Positions 43,307 through 51,943 of a stretch of DNA of 64,000 nucleotides are shown one piece after another. The translations under genes and the position numbers were made by a program. This DNA is from Streptomyces sp. Y2F8-2. Lineage in GTDB: Bacteria > Actinomycetota > Actinomycetes > Streptomycetales > Streptomycetaceae. The notes beneath the pieces were generated by a model. The model was not told the DNA's origin and made no database searches. It saw nothing but the letters and a program-made list of their open reading frames with translations. The stretch covers positions 868,001 to 932,000 of the forward strand of contig NZ_BNGS01000001.1 of the NCBI RefSeq assembly GCF_014905555.1, given 5' to 3'. Within the stretch, counting starts at the first letter, position 1. Every line of letters starts with the position of its first letter.

Positions 43307-44454
43307 AGGGAGATCTCCGGTACGTCGATACGGCGGCCCTCGGCCGAGGACTTCAGCCCGAGTTCGGCGAGCTGGACGCCGCGGGCGCCGGCCAGCAGGT
43401 CCCAGTGGTAGGGGGCGTCGGCGTAGACGTGCTTGAGGAACAGCTCCCACTGGGCCTTGAAGCCGTTGTCGAACTCGCCGTTGTCGGGCACTTCCTGCCA
43501 CTGGTCGCGGAAGACCTCGGTGGCGGGGACGTCCGGGTTCCACACGGGCTTCGGGGTCGCCGAGCGGTGCTGCACGCGGCACTTGCGCAGTCCGGCGACC
43601 GCCGAGCCCTCGGTTCCGTCCACCTGGAACTCCACCAGCTCGTCGCGGTTGACGCGCACCGCCCAGGAGGAGTTGATCTGGGCGATCGCACCGCCCTCCA
43701 GCTCGAAGACGCCGTAGGCGGCGTCGTCGGCGGTGGCGTCGTAGGGCTTGCCGTTCTCGTCCCAGCGCTGCGGGATGTGGGTGGTCGCCAGGGCCTGTAC
43801 GGACTTCACGCGGCCGAACAGCTCGTGCAGCACGTACTCCCAGTGCGGGAACATGTCGACAACGATGCCACCGCCGTCCTCGGCACGGTAGTTCCAGGAG
43901 GGCCGCTGGGCGGGCTGCCAGTCGCCCTCGAACACCCAGTAGCCGAACTCGCCGCGCACCGAAAGGATGCGGCCGAAGAAGCCGCCGTCGATGAGCCGCT
44001 TGAGCTTCAGCAGGCCGGGCAGGAAGAGCTTGTCCTGGACGACGCCGTGCCTGACGCCCTTCTCATGGGCGAGGCGGGCCAGTTCCAGGGCGCCCTCCAG
44101 GCCGGTGGCCGTCGGCTTCTCGGTGTAGATGTGCTTGCCCGCCGCGATCGCCTTCTTGATCGACTCCTCGCGGGCGGAGGTGACCTGCGCGTCGAAGTAG
44201 ATGTCGACGGTCGGGTCGGCGAGGACCGCGTCCACGTCCGTCGACCAGTGCTCCAGGCCGTGCCGCTCGGCGAGCGCCTTCAGGGCGTGCTCACGGCGGC
44301 CGACGAGGACCGGCTCGGGCCACAGCACGGCGCCGTCGCCCAGGTCGAGGCCGCCCTCCTCGCGGAGGGCCAGGATGGAACGGACGAGGTGCTGGCGGTA
44401 GCCCATGCGCCCCGTCACGCCGTTCATGGCGATACGCACCGTCTTGCGTGTCAC
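43303..44454 (-). CDS. Gfo/Idh/MocA-family oxidoreductase
   Basis: NAD(P)-dependent sugar or cyclitol dehydrogenase of 383 residues, first gene of a three-gene operon. The N-terminal nucleotide-binding fold starts VRIAMNGVTGRMGYRQHLVR, with IYFDAQVTSAREESIKKAIA and the EKP motif in GKHIYTEKPTATGLEGALEL that carries the catalytic Lys. The C-terminal domain includes EFGYWVFEGDWQPAQRPSWN and GGGIVVDMFPHWEYVLHELF. The GTG at 44454 follows GAAGGGA. A LacI-type palindrome lies 57 bp upstream and a divergent LacI gene beyond, suggesting substrate-inducible control. Confidence 0.85.
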   Translation of the reverse strand: MTRKTVRIAMNGVTGRMGYRQHLVRSILALREEGGLDLGDGAVLWPEPVLVGRREHALKALAERHGLEHWSTDVDAVLADPTVDIYFDAQVTSAREESIKKAIAAGKHIYTEKPTATGLEGALELARLAHEKGVRHGVVQDKLFLPGLLKLKRLIDGGFFGRILSVRGEFGYWVFEGDWQPAQRPSWNYRAEDGGGIVVDMFPHWEYVLHELFGRVKSVQALATTHIPQRWDENGKPYDATADDAAYGVFELEGGAIAQINSSWAVRVNRDELVEFQVDGTEGSAVAGLRKCRVQHRSATPKPVWNPDVPATEVFRDQWQEVPDNGEFDNGFKAQWELFLKHVYADAPYHWDLLAGARGVQLAELGLKSSAEGRRIDVPEISL

Positions 44455-44813
44455 GTCGATCCCTTCGTACGCGTCCGGCGCCCCGTACGCTCTGGGGCGA
44501 GCGTGACAGCAAGCGCTTTCTATACAGGAAGACGCTAGCCTCTGTGCGGTGGCTCGGACAAGACCGCGGGGCCGACGAGATGCACGTGTCCGCATACAGC
44601 GTCACAGGATGTGACACGACGGACACGGGGCCGTGAAGTCGGCCGGTCCGGGAGCGTGAAGTTGGTCGGTCCGTCGAACACGGTGAACCGCGGGCCTGTA
44701 CACGGGTGTCTGTAGAGCTGTAGATGGATCTCGGCGGATGTCGGTGGACGGACACGACGGACACCGCCGAGCACGACGGGTACGACGAAACACGCGACCG
44801 GAGGACGACGACG
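44455..44813. promoter_or_regulatory. Divergent control region of the DUF993 operon and its LacI regulator
   Basis: A 359-bp region. AAGCGCTT (44511-44518), inside AGCAAGCGCTTTCT, is a palindromic LacI-type operator close to the operon start. GTCACA-GGA-TGTGAC (44601-44615) is a second perfect dyad. Two similar direct repeats, about 44633-44651 and 44659-44677 (GTGAAGTCGGCCGGTCCG and GTGAAGTTGGTCGGTCCG), lie nearer the regulator. The regulator's GGAGG is at about 44800. Confidence 0.55.
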
Positions 44814-45854
44814 ATGACGGTGACCCTGGCGGACGTGGCGGCGCGCGCGCAGGTGTCGCCCGCCACCGTGTCGCGCGTGCTGAACGGGAACTATCCCGTG
44901 GCGGCGTCGACCCGGGAGCGGGTGCTGCGCGCGGTGGACGAGCTGGACTACGTCCTCAACGGCCCGGCGAGCTCGCTGGCGGCGGCCACCTCCGACCTGG
45001 TCGGCATCCTGGTCAACGACATCGCCGACCCCTTCTTCGGGATCATGGCGAGCGCGATCCAGTCGGAGATCGGGGGCCCGGGCGGACGGGCCGGCGGCGA
45101 ACGGCTCGCCGTGGTGTGCAACACGGTCGGCTCGCCGGAGCGGGAGCTGACCTATCTGACGCTGCTCCAGCGGCAGCGGGCGGCGGCCGTGGTGCTCACC
45201 GGTGGCGCGGTGGAGGTCAGCGCGCATGTGGAGGCCGTGGGCGCGAAGCTGCGCAAGCTCGCGGCGGCGGGGACCCGGGTGGTGCTGTGCGGCCGGCCGC
45301 CGGCGCCCGAGGCGGTCGCCCTCACCTTCGACAACCGCGGCGGCGGCCGGCAGCTCACCGAGCACCTGATCGGGCTCGGGCACCGGCGGCTCGGCTATAT
45401 CGCCGGCCCGGAGGAGCGCACGACGACGCGGCACCGACTTGAGGGTCACCGGGCGGCACTGGCCGCGGCCGGGATCGAGGACGACCCGCGCCTGACCGTG
45501 CACGGCCGCTACGACCGCCGGGCCGGTTACGAGGCGACGCTGGAACTGCTGCGCCGGGACCCCTCGCTCACGGCGATCGTGGCCGCGAACGACACGGTGG
45601 CGCTGGGCGCCTGCGCGGCGCTGCGCGACTCCGGGCTGCGCATCCCCGACGACGTGTCGGTGGCGGGCTTCGACGACCTCCCGTTCGCGATCGACGCGGT
45701 ACCGGCCCTGACCACGGTCCGCCTCCCGCTCTCGGAGGCGGGGGCCCGCGCGGGCCGTATCGCGATGGGACGCGAGGAGCCGCCGCCGGGCGGGATCGCG
45801 ACGGTCCGGGGCGAGTTGATGGTGCGGGGGTCGACGGGGGCGCCGCGGGCGTAG
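44814..45854 (+). CDS. LacI-family regulator
   Basis: Repressor of 346 residues. The HTH reads MTVTLADVAARAQVSPATVS then RVLNGNYPVAASTRERVLRA, with the hinge YVLNGPASSLAAATSDLVGI. The sensor domain follows (GILVNDIADPFFGIMASAIQ; GHRRLGYIAGPEERTTTRHR; AIVAANDTVALGACAALRDS; VAGFDDLPFAIDAVPALTTV). The ATG at 44814 is chosen because the DNA-binding domain begins there; the upstream open frame lies in the control region. It is divergent from the oxidoreductase-DUF993-isomerase operon, which it most likely represses. Confidence 0.88.
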   Translation: MTVTLADVAARAQVSPATVSRVLNGNYPVAASTRERVLRAVDELDYVLNGPASSLAAATSDLVGILVNDIADPFFGIMASAIQSEIGGPGGRAGGERLAVVCNTVGSPERELTYLTLLQRQRAAAVVLTGGAVEVSAHVEAVGAKLRKLAAAGTRVVLCGRPPAPEAVALTFDNRGGGRQLTEHLIGLGHRRLGYIAGPEERTTTRHRLEGHRAALAAAGIEDDPRLTVHGRYDRRAGYEATLELLRRDPSLTAIVAANDTVALGACAALRDSGLRIPDDVSVAGFDDLPFAIDAVPALTTVRLPLSEAGARAGRIAMGREEPPPGGIATVRGELMVRGSTGAPRA

Positions 45855-46177
45855 GGCCGTGGCCGGTCCCGTGGCTGGCGCTGAGACTGATCACCGGACG
45901 TGGTGCGATGCCCGGCATGTACGGCTTCGACGAAGCAAGCCCCGCCGGGGAAGGTTTCCCGTCGGGGCCTGGACAGGGCCGGGCGAGGAGGGCGCCCTCT
46001 TACGGAGGAGCCCAGCGACACCGGTATGTCGGCGTCCTCGTCGCCGATCCGCCCTTCCGTCGGCGTGGCGGAGGAATGCCCGTAAGGGCCCATGCCCGTG
46101 ACGGTGGCGATCCGGCCCGGCGCGCCCGAGTGTCGCCGACGGGCGCTGCCCGCACCTGCCGAGTAGGGTCCGTTTGC
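45855..46177. other. Intergenic region with terminator hairpin
   Basis: A 323-bp gap. A two-part hairpin spans 45939-45968: GCCCCG with CGGGGC, enclosing GGGAA with TTCCC on a 3-nt loop. It probably ends the LacI transcript. The part from 45970 to 46177 contains reading frames on both strands with no family resemblance. No gene is called. Confidence 0.5.
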
Positions 46178-46978
46178 ATGAAGCTCGCGTTCTCCACCCT
46201 CGGTGTCCCAGGCCTGCCCATACCCGACGTGGTCCACCTCGCGGCCACCCACGGCTACCACGGTGTCGAGCTGCGCGCGCATCCCGACGAACCCGTGCAC
46301 CCGGGCATCGGCCCCGCCGAACGGGCCGACGCGGCCGCCGCGTTCAAGGCGGCCGGTGTCGAGGTCCTGGGGCTCGCGGGGTACGCGCGTGTGGCCGCGC
46401 CGGGTGACGACGCGCCGGTCCTGGCGGAGATCCGCGACCTCCTCGACCTGGCCCGCGACGTGGGCGCCCCCTTCGTCCGCGTCTTCCCCGGTGGCGGCAC
46501 CGAGCAGAGCCCGGAGGAGGCCGACGCGACGGCCGCCCGGCGCCTGGGCACCGCCGCCGAGTACGCCGCCGACGCCGGAGTACGGATCCTGCTGGAGACG
46601 CACGACTCGCACCCCACCGGCGCGGACGCCCTGCGTGTCCTCGGCGCGGTCGGCCACCGGAACGCGGGCGCGCTGTGGGACGTGATGCACACCTGGCTGG
46701 GCGGCGAGCAGCCGCAGGAGACGTACGCGGCGCTGTCCCCCTACCTCGGCTACGTCCAGGTCAAGGACATCGCGTCCGCCGAGGACAAGACACCGCTGCC
46801 GCTCGGCTCCGGCGTCCTCCCGCTCGCCGAGTGCGTGGAGGTCCTCTCCCGCCACGGCTGGGACGGCTGGCTGTGCTGGGAGTACGAGAAGCGCTGGTAC
46901 GAGTCGGCGACACCACTGCCGGAGCTGCTGGGGGCGGGACGGGAGCACCTGGGGCGGTTGCTGAACGAGTCGGCGTAA
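46178..46978 (+). CDS. Sugar phosphate isomerase/epimerase (TIM barrel)
   Basis: A 266-residue member of the same AP-endonuclease-2-like superfamily as the gene at 41322-42158 but only distantly similar. Text: MKLAFSTLGVPGLPIPDVVH, HGYHGVELRAHPDEPVHPGI, FVRVFPGGGTEQSPEEADAT, RILLETHDSHPTGADALRVL with a metal Glu, ALWDVMHTWLGGEQPQETYA (Asp/His), YVQVKDIASAEDKTPLPLGS (KD) and WLCWEYEKRWYESATPLPEL (final Glu). ATG start at 46178. It stands alone. Possible roles are xylose isomerase-like or inosose-related steps; unresolved. Confidence 0.82.
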   Translation: MKLAFSTLGVPGLPIPDVVHLAATHGYHGVELRAHPDEPVHPGIGPAERADAAAAFKAAGVEVLGLAGYARVAAPGDDAPVLAEIRDLLDLARDVGAPFVRVFPGGGTEQSPEEADATAARRLGTAAEYAADAGVRILLETHDSHPTGADALRVLGAVGHRNAGALWDVMHTWLGGEQPQETYAALSPYLGYVQVKDIASAEDKTPLPLGSGVLPLAECVEVLSRHGWDGWLCWEYEKRWYESATPLPELLGAGREHLGRLLNESA

Positions 46979-46981
46979 GGG

Positions 46982-47012
46982 GCCGAGGGCGGCGGGGAGA
47001 ACCGCCCTCGGC
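46982..47012. terminator. Bidirectional terminator
   Basis: GCCGAGGGCGG (46982-46992) and its exact complement (47002-47012) form an 11-bp stem with a 9-nt loop between the convergent isomerase and haloperoxidase genes. Confidence 0.65.
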
Positions 47013-47055
47013 TCACTCGCCGTGCGGCGCGCCGACTGCGCGCGGATGCGGCCGG

Positions 47056-48333
47056 TCAGAGGCGGCGTGCCACGAAGTCGGCCACCTGCGTGCCGAGTTG
47101 TCGGCCCGCGCTGTTGTCGAGGGAGGTGTGCTGACCCGACCAGATCCGGCTGAGCCACGCTTCGGTGGCGGCGTCCTGGAAGCCGCGGAAGGTGCGGGTG
47201 ACGCCCTTCGACGTCACCGCGAGAGGGTGGTGCGCACCGTAGAGTCCGGCGAGCGTCGTCGCCGCTGCCTGGCTGAGCGCACCGTGAGCACCGGGGTAGG
47301 ACGGATCCGGGGCGGTCGGCAGCAGGGGGGTCCAGGCGGGATCACCGGTGATGCGCGGGTTGTAGTGCGTGCCGCCGAGCCGGATGGCGGTCACGGGGCG
47401 CCAGACACGGTAGGCGTACTTCGCGTCGTACATGGCGATCGCGGTGTCGGCGAGGGCCAGGTCGAGCCGGGCGAAGACCTTCACAGCCTTCTCCAGGCTC
47501 GCGTTCTGCGAGGTGACGAGGTTCTGCGCGACCTGGTTCCAGACGTTCCATACCGGCGCCGCCGCCCAGAACTTCGCGGCCGCGGTCTGGTCGGGGGTGC
47601 GGGTGCGACTCGTCTTGCTCCCCAGAGCCTTGACCTCGTTCAAGGCGGTGGCGTACGCGGCGCTGCTCACGGCCGGGGGTGCCGGCGGGCGGAACTGGCT
47701 TCCGGTGGCCAGCATGAACGGCTTGACCGAGCCCCAGTTGGTGAACACCGGTGCGGGGAAATCGGGAGGTGTGGACCGGTAGTCACCGGCTTTGCTGCCG
47801 GGCCTGAACAGCGGCGGTTTGACCGAGGACCCGTCATGGGACCGCAGGCTGATCAGCCGGCGGGCGACCTCGGCTCCCACGCGCGTGCCTGCCTGCTTGC
47901 CGGCGCCGTCGGGGATCGCGGACAGCCGGCTTTTCAGCCGCTGGTCCAGGCCTGTGCGCTTGGCCGGATAGAGGGCGACCAGCACATCGTGGGCCGCCTG
48001 GTCCGCTGCCGCATCCGCACGGGCGCCTCGCGGAGCCGACACCGAGGACACGTAGGCGGGGCCGGTCCGGGTGATCGAGACCACCGCGTCGTACTCGGCG
48101 GCCTGGAGGATCGCGAAGCTGCGCGTGGGGTGGACGGTGGACGGTTGAGCCTTCGGATCGCTCAGGATGGTGATCAGTTCGCGGTTCCACTCGACGACCG
48201 GCGTCCCGGAGGCTGAGGCAGCTGTGCGCAGGGGCTGCGCGTGAGTGGCCGTGGATCCGAAGGCAGGACTGGTGAGTCCGGCTGCCAGCGCAGTCCCGGT
48301 CAGCACGGCGAGTGTCTTCCGTATTCCACCCAT
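47056..48333 (-). CDS. Secreted vanadium-dependent haloperoxidase-like protein
   Basis: A 425-residue exported protein of the PAP2/vanadium haloperoxidase superfamily. The signal peptide is MGGIRKTLAVLTGTALAAGL to about SPAFGSTATH. The phosphate/vanadate-binding motifs are in order near the C terminus: KYAYRVWRPVTAIR (Lys and Arg), PSYPGAHGALSQAAATTLAG (His), and SRIWSGQHTSLDNSAGRQLG (Arg and His). The ATG at 48333 follows AAGGAG. Such enzymes oxidise halides with hydrogen peroxide, or act as acid phosphatases; sequence alone does not separate the two. It is a single gene. Confidence 0.82.
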   Translation of the reverse strand: MGGIRKTLAVLTGTALAAGLTSPAFGSTATHAQPLRTAASASGTPVVEWNRELITILSDPKAQPSTVHPTRSFAILQAAEYDAVVSITRTGPAYVSSVSAPRGARADAAADQAAHDVLVALYPAKRTGLDQRLKSRLSAIPDGAGKQAGTRVGAEVARRLISLRSHDGSSVKPPLFRPGSKAGDYRSTPPDFPAPVFTNWGSVKPFMLATGSQFRPPAPPAVSSAAYATALNEVKALGSKTSRTRTPDQTAAAKFWAAAPVWNVWNQVAQNLVTSQNASLEKAVKVFARLDLALADTAIAMYDAKYAYRVWRPVTAIRLGGTHYNPRITGDPAWTPLLPTAPDPSYPGAHGALSQAAATTLAGLYGAHHPLAVTSKGVTRTFRGFQDAATEAWLSRIWSGQHTSLDNSAGRQLGTQVADFVARRL

Positions 48334-48867
48334 GTGGTGTGACTCCTTGTCGCTGGAGGGGGCTGCGGCAACCGGGGGGTCATACACGTCGCCCACGTGG
48401 TCCACCGCGGACCACAGGGGCAGCGGACACGACGGATCGGTCGGGCAGCCCGCAGCGCATGCTGCGAAGAAGGACGGGCGGGTTCACTGGAGGACCGCGA
48501 CCGGACAACCGGCGTATCGGCCCATGACGGGCAGGGGCGTCACCCGGACGACTTTTCCGGCGGGCGGACCGGGCGCGCCTGGTCCAACCTGATCTCCTCT
48601 TCGGTCAGCGGGTCGCTGGCCAGCTACAGCCTGCTGACACCCGATCGGCGCCGCAATCCGTACGCGGCCACTCGGGTGGTCGATACGCCCTTGGCGAGCC
48701 GTCCCCGGGAACCGGTCCCTGCCGGCTCCGGAAACACCGTGCTCCCGTCCGGCCCGTTCTCGTGGTCCCGTTCCCCTGGCCCGGTGCGGAGCCCTCTTGT
48801 CCGTGGCCGGTTCTGCCTGCTCACGGTGGTGTGGGTGGCGCGGGCACCCCGGAGCTGCGCGACCGGA
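48334..48867. other. Intergenic region upstream of the haloperoxidase
   Basis: A 534-bp stretch with no gene I can support. It must contain the haloperoxidase promoter at its left end. Open frames run through it on both strands, as expected at this GC content, but none has a ribosome site plus recognisable protein text. It may hold a decayed gene. Confidence 0.5.
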
Positions 48868-49449
48868 CTACGCCGGACGCGCCGTGAACCGTACGGCCCC
48901 GTCCAGGCACCACTCCAGTACGGCGGGCCAGGAGCCGTAGCCGGCGTCCAGGTCGAGGTGGGCGGCGCCGGGGACGATCTCGACCGGGACGCCGAGGGGA
49001 TCCCCGAAGACCGTCTTCGCGCCCTCCGGGCAGTACGGGTCGTCGTCGCCCGCGACGAGAAGGGTGGGCGCGGGCGGCGCCAGACCGTCGAGCTGCGGCG
49101 GTACGAAGGCGGCGACCTCCGGGTACCGGGCGAGGACGGAGGCGGACGGCGGGGCCACGAGCAGCACCCGGTCCACCTCCAGGCCCTTCACCCCGCGCGC
49201 GACCGCGTGCAGCCACAGCACGCTGGACAGGCTGTGGGCGACGACGACGCGTTCGGCCCCGTCGGGCAGGTCGCCGAGGTGGCGGGCCAGCTCCGCGAGC
49301 CACACCTCCAGATCCGGGTCGTCGGGGTCGGGCAACTGCGGATAGGTGACGTGGTGGCCGAGTTCGGCGAGCCGGTCGGCGAGCCAGTGCTGCCAGTGGT
49401 CCTTCGGGCGATGGTTCTGCCAGCCGTGGAGGATGAGGTAGGCGCTCAT
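48868..49449 (-). CDS. RBBP9/YdeN-family alpha/beta hydrolase
   Basis: A 193-residue small serine hydrolase. Text: MSAYLILHGWQNHRPKDHWQ with the HGW oxyanion loop, WLADRLAELGHHVTYPQLPD, the nucleophile in ERVVVAHSLSSVLWLHAVAR (Ser), LLVAGDDDPYCPEGAKTVFG (Asp) and EIVPGAAHLDLDAGYGSWPA (His). This is the complete RBBP9 pattern. It is cytoplasmic, with no signal peptide. The ATG at 49449 lies 26 bp after the stop of the upstream HATPase gene, so the two may be co-transcribed. Substrate unknown. Confidence 0.85.
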   Translation of the reverse strand: MSAYLILHGWQNHRPKDHWQHWLADRLAELGHHVTYPQLPDPDDPDLEVWLAELARHLGDLPDGAERVVVAHSLSSVLWLHAVARGVKGLEVDRVLLVAPPSASVLARYPEVAAFVPPQLDGLAPPAPTLLVAGDDDPYCPEGAKTVFGDPLGVPVEIVPGAAHLDLDAGYGSWPAVLEWCLDGAVRFTARPA

Positions 49450-49475
49450 GGGCCGATGCTATGAACACGCTGCGG

Positions 49476-49910
49476 TCAGACGACGACGCGGGCCCACACC
49501 GTCTTCCCCACGCACCGTTCCCTGACCTCCCACGTCTCCGCCAGCGCGGCCACCAGCAGCAGGCCCCGGCCCGAGGTCGCCTCCGGATCCGGGGCCGACA
49601 GGACCGGCCTGCGCGGGGAGGCGTCGGACACCTCCACGTCCACGGTCTTCTCGCCGTCGTACGTCATCGCCACCGCGAAGTGGCGCCCGGGGACGCGGCC
49701 GTGGCGGATCGCGTTCGTCGCCGGCTCGGAGACGACGAGTTCGACCACGTCCCGCGCGTCGGCCGACACCGCCCAGGAGCGCAGCAGGCAGCGGGCGCCG
49801 CGGCGGGCCTCGACAACGTTGCGCGGGGTCGGCGCGAACCTCATCCTCCAGGTGCGGAGTTGTGGAGATACGCCATCACTTTCTGTACTCATGGAGATAC
49901 TGTCGGCCAT
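49476..49910 (-). CDS. RsbW-like HATPase (anti-sigma-factor-type kinase domain)
   Basis: A small GHKL ATPase-domain protein of about 144 residues, of the type that pairs with DUF5753/DUF397 proteins in Streptomyces. The N-box is DVVELVVSEPATNAIRHGRV and the G-box TSGRGLLLVAALAETW, with the phrase WRMRFAPTPRNVVEARRGAR at the start of the domain. The N-box has SEPATNA where SELATNA is usual. Start is uncertain: ATG at 49910 (MADSISMSTESDG) or 49892 (MSTESDG); neither has a strong ribosome site. It is divergent from the broken WhiJ-like regulator, recreating the familiar three-gene arrangement. Confidence 0.8.
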   Translation of the reverse strand: MADSISMSTESDGVSPQLRTWRMRFAPTPRNVVEARRGARCLLRSWAVSADARDVVELVVSEPATNAIRHGRVPGRHFAVAMTYDGEKTVDVEVSDASPRRPVLSAPDPEATSGRGLLLVAALAETWEVRERCVGKTVWARVVV

Positions 49911-50012
49911 GGAAGTCGCCGCCACCAGGGACGGAGCGTCGACGGTCGCGCACGGCAACCGGTGCGGTGCGCGCGTTGAGTCGTGTGGAGCCATGTAGAG
50001 GGGGTGGCTGCG

Positions 50013-50562
50013 ATGGGGCAGCTCAGGAAGAACTCGGCGTCGCCCGCCGCGCAGTACTTCGCGGAGGTGCTGCGGACGCTGCGGGTGCAGGCCGGGTTGT
50101 CGCAGAACGACCTGGGCAACCTGATGGCGTACTCGGGGGGGCGGCGGTGAGCGCGGTGGAGACCGGCGCGAAACCGGCGACGGACGAGTTCATCGCGGCG
50201 GCGGAGAAGGCGTTGGATGCCGGGGGGCTGGTTGCTCCGCGCTACGGCTGGAGATCGGCGGCCCGGACGTCATGCGTGCGCAATACCAGTACCTGCTCGC
50301 CTGCGCGAAGCGCCCCAACGTGGTGGTGCAGGTCATGCCGTTGAAGCAGGGTGGGCATGCGGGCCTGCAAGGACCCATGAAACTGAGCGAGACCCCTGAG
50401 CAGACCACGCTCGGGTACATGGAAGGCAACGGGCACAGCACTCTGGTCTCCAAGCCGGAAGACGTCGGGGTGCTGGCCCGCCGCTATGCGATGATCAGGA
50501 GTCAGGCGCTCCGACCGGAGGAAACCGCCGTCCTGATCGAGCAGTTGGCAGGTGAGCTATGA
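50013..50562 (+). pseudogene. Degraded WhiJ-like XRE/DUF5753 regulator
   Basis: Intact members are about 270-290 residues: an N-terminal XRE helix-turn-helix and a DUF5753 domain. Here the HTH starts MGQLRKNSASPAAQYFAEVL, RTLRVQAGLSQNDLGNLMAY, then a run of seven G at about 50135-50141 shifts the frame and a stop follows. The correct continuation (AAVSAVETGAKPATDEFIAA, AEKALDAGGLV) is in another frame. About 100-130 codons are then missing and the sequence resumes, in a third frame, with LEIGGPDVMRAQYQYLLACA and NVVVQVMPLKQGGHAGLQGP to QLAGEL. So there is both a frameshift and an internal deletion. The end overlaps the DUF397 gene by ATGA. A 96-codon fragment starting at 50272 could still be translated. 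Confidence 0.85.
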
Positions 50563-50771
50563 CCGACCTGGCGTGGTTCAAGAGCAGCTACAGCGACTCC
50601 AGCGGCGGTGATTGTCTGGAGGTCGCCTCTACCGACTCCATACACATCCGCGACTCCAAGACCCCGCAACTCCCTTACCTCACCGTCTCCCCGGCCGCCT
50701 GGACCCGCTTCCTCACCTTCGCCTCCAGCAGCGACCGGCACTCGGGCCACTCCTCCGCCGTGATCGAGTAG
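50559..50771 (+). CDS. DUF397 protein
   Basis: A 70-residue DUF397 protein: [40 protein letters not shown] and [15 protein letters not shown]. The family is paired with DUF5753 HTH regulators in Streptomyces, apparently as antagonist or co-factor. It starts at an ATG overlapping the regulator remnant's stop. Its last ~30 codons overlap, on the opposite strand, the 3' end of the acetyltransferase gene, so the final [13 protein letters not shown] tail is likely produced by that overlap rather than conserved. With its regulator broken, its target is uncertain. Confidence 0.85.
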   Translation: MTDLAWFKSSYSDSSGGDCLEVASTDSIHIRDSKTPQLPYLTVSPAAWTRFLTFASSSDRHSGHSSAVIE

Positions 50772-51319
50772 ATCGCGGAGTCCCGGAGCCGGTCCTCCTC
50801 GCCCGGTGCCCAGGAGCGGGACCAGTTGCGCAGGACGCCCTCGAAGCGGGCGCCGACGCTCTGGATCGCCGCGCGGGAGCGGTTGTTGCGGGCGTCGGTC
50901 TTCAGGTCGACGCGGGACACGCCCCACTCCTCGAACGCGTGGCGGAACAGCAGGAGTTTGGACTCCGCGTTGACCCCCGTGCCCTGCGCGGAGCGGGCCA
51001 GCCAGGTGAAACCGACCTCGATGGCGTCGAGGCGGTCGTCCGCGCGCCAGGAACGCGGGTCCCAGAACGCCGTGGCACCGACCGCCCGCCCCGTCGCGAG
51101 GGAGATCTGCGCGTACGGGGCGAGCCGACCCGCCGCCGCGCGGCCGAGTTGGGCGTCGATGTAGGCCCCGACCTCGTCCGCCCCCGGAACCCACGTGAAC
51201 GCGTACGTGTCCCGGTCCTCTTCCGCCGCCACGGCCAGGTCGGCCGCGTGCCGGTGCTCCAGCGGTTCCAGGCGCACGAGCGCACCCTCCAGGACGGGCC
51301 CGTTCAAGATGAATGTCAC
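50675..51319 (-). CDS. GNAT-family N-acetyltransferase (RimJ-like)
   Basis: A 214-residue acetyl-CoA-dependent acyltransferase. Text: [60 protein letters not shown] with the acetyl-CoA-binding loop in AQGTGVN, and [20 protein letters not shown] then [11 protein letters not shown], the RimJ/RimL ending. The GTG at 51319 gives [15 protein letters not shown]. Substrate could be a protein N terminus or small amine. It converges on the DUF397 gene with a 97-bp overlap of coding regions and is divergent from the EACC1 gene (151 bp between starts). Confidence 0.83.
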   Translation of the reverse strand: MTFILNGPVLEGALVRLEPLEHRHAADLAVAAEEDRDTYAFTWVPGADEVGAYIDAQLGRAAAGRLAPYAQISLATGRAVGATAFWDPRSWRADDRLDAIEVGFTWLARSAQGTGVNAESKLLLFRHAFEEWGVSRVDLKTDARNNRSRAAIQSVGARFEGVLRNWSRSWAPGEEDRLRDSAIYSITAEEWPECRSLLEAKVRKRVQAAGETVR

Positions 51320-51470
51320 GGACGGAGTCTCGCCCACCCGCTGGATGCAGTCGAGCGGATTCGCTGCTTGTGGCTCCCCGACCCGACCCGTAGGCGCGTG
51401 GCCCCAACCGGCCCGTTCGGCCGGGGCGTTCGCCCATACACTGGAGGCCGCTGTTGAACAGGGGGACGAC

Positions 51471-51935
51471 ATGGCGGCAGCCAGTACTGTGCATCTGGTG
51501 GTGTCCGGTGAGGTCGACGTGGACCAGGAGGAACTCGACGAGCTCACCACGCAGTTGAGACGACGGCTGCTCGAACTGGACGTGGATGACGTACGGCTGG
51601 GACGCTCCGGTGAAGTCGCGCCCGAGGGCGCCAAGCCCGGCGAGGTCATCGCGGTCGGCGCTCTCGCCGTCAGTCTCGCACCCGCCGTCCTCCGGCCCGT
51701 GTTGCGGCTGGTGGAGACCTGGATGCAGAACCGGCCCGTGCGCACGGTCAAGGTCGACATCGACGGCCGCACGATCGAGCTCGGCCACGCCTCGGCGGAG
51801 CAGCAAGAACGGCTCGTCGACGCGTTTCTCGAGGACTTCCGCACGCGGACTCCGGCCGAGGGTGGCCCGCCCGTACCGGACGCAGCGGCGGGAGTCGCGG
51901 GTGGTACCGGAGAGCCGCCCGCCGTTCAGGAGTAG
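51471..51935 (+). CDS. EACC1-type effector-associated protein
   Basis: A 154-residue protein I place in the EACC1 family (effector-associated constant component 1), described in predicted bacterial conflict/apoptosis-like systems next to caspases or trypsin-like effectors. The pattern fits: an N-terminal strand [40 protein letters not shown], the hydrophobic helix [40 protein letters not shown] and a C-terminal helix [16 protein letters not shown] segment, then a Pro/Gly tail. ATG start after CAGGGGGA. The caspase gene begins 8 bp after its stop with no own ribosome site, so translation is coupled. Its role as partner, sensor adaptor or inhibitor of the caspase is inferred from context. Confidence 0.8.
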   Translation: MAAASTVHLVVSGEVDVDQEELDELTTQLRRRLLELDVDDVRLGRSGEVAPEGAKPGEVIAVGALAVSLAPAVLRPVLRLVETWMQNRPVRTVKVDIDGRTIELGHASAEQQERLVDAFLEDFRTRTPAEGGPPVPDAAAGVAGGTGEPPAVQE

Positions 51936-51943
51936 GCCGCACC

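Noticed and set aside
48397..49464. 355-codon plus-strand frame crossing the gap and the hydrolase gene
   Set aside because: It is antisense to the clear RBBP9-type hydrolase over half its length and shows no family resemblance in the rest.
51324..51470. EACC1 and caspase genes as ordinary housekeeping protease and DnaJ
   Set aside because: The J domain is absent and a full caspase dyad is present, so it cannot be a canonical DnaJ; the upstream gene has no housekeeping match.
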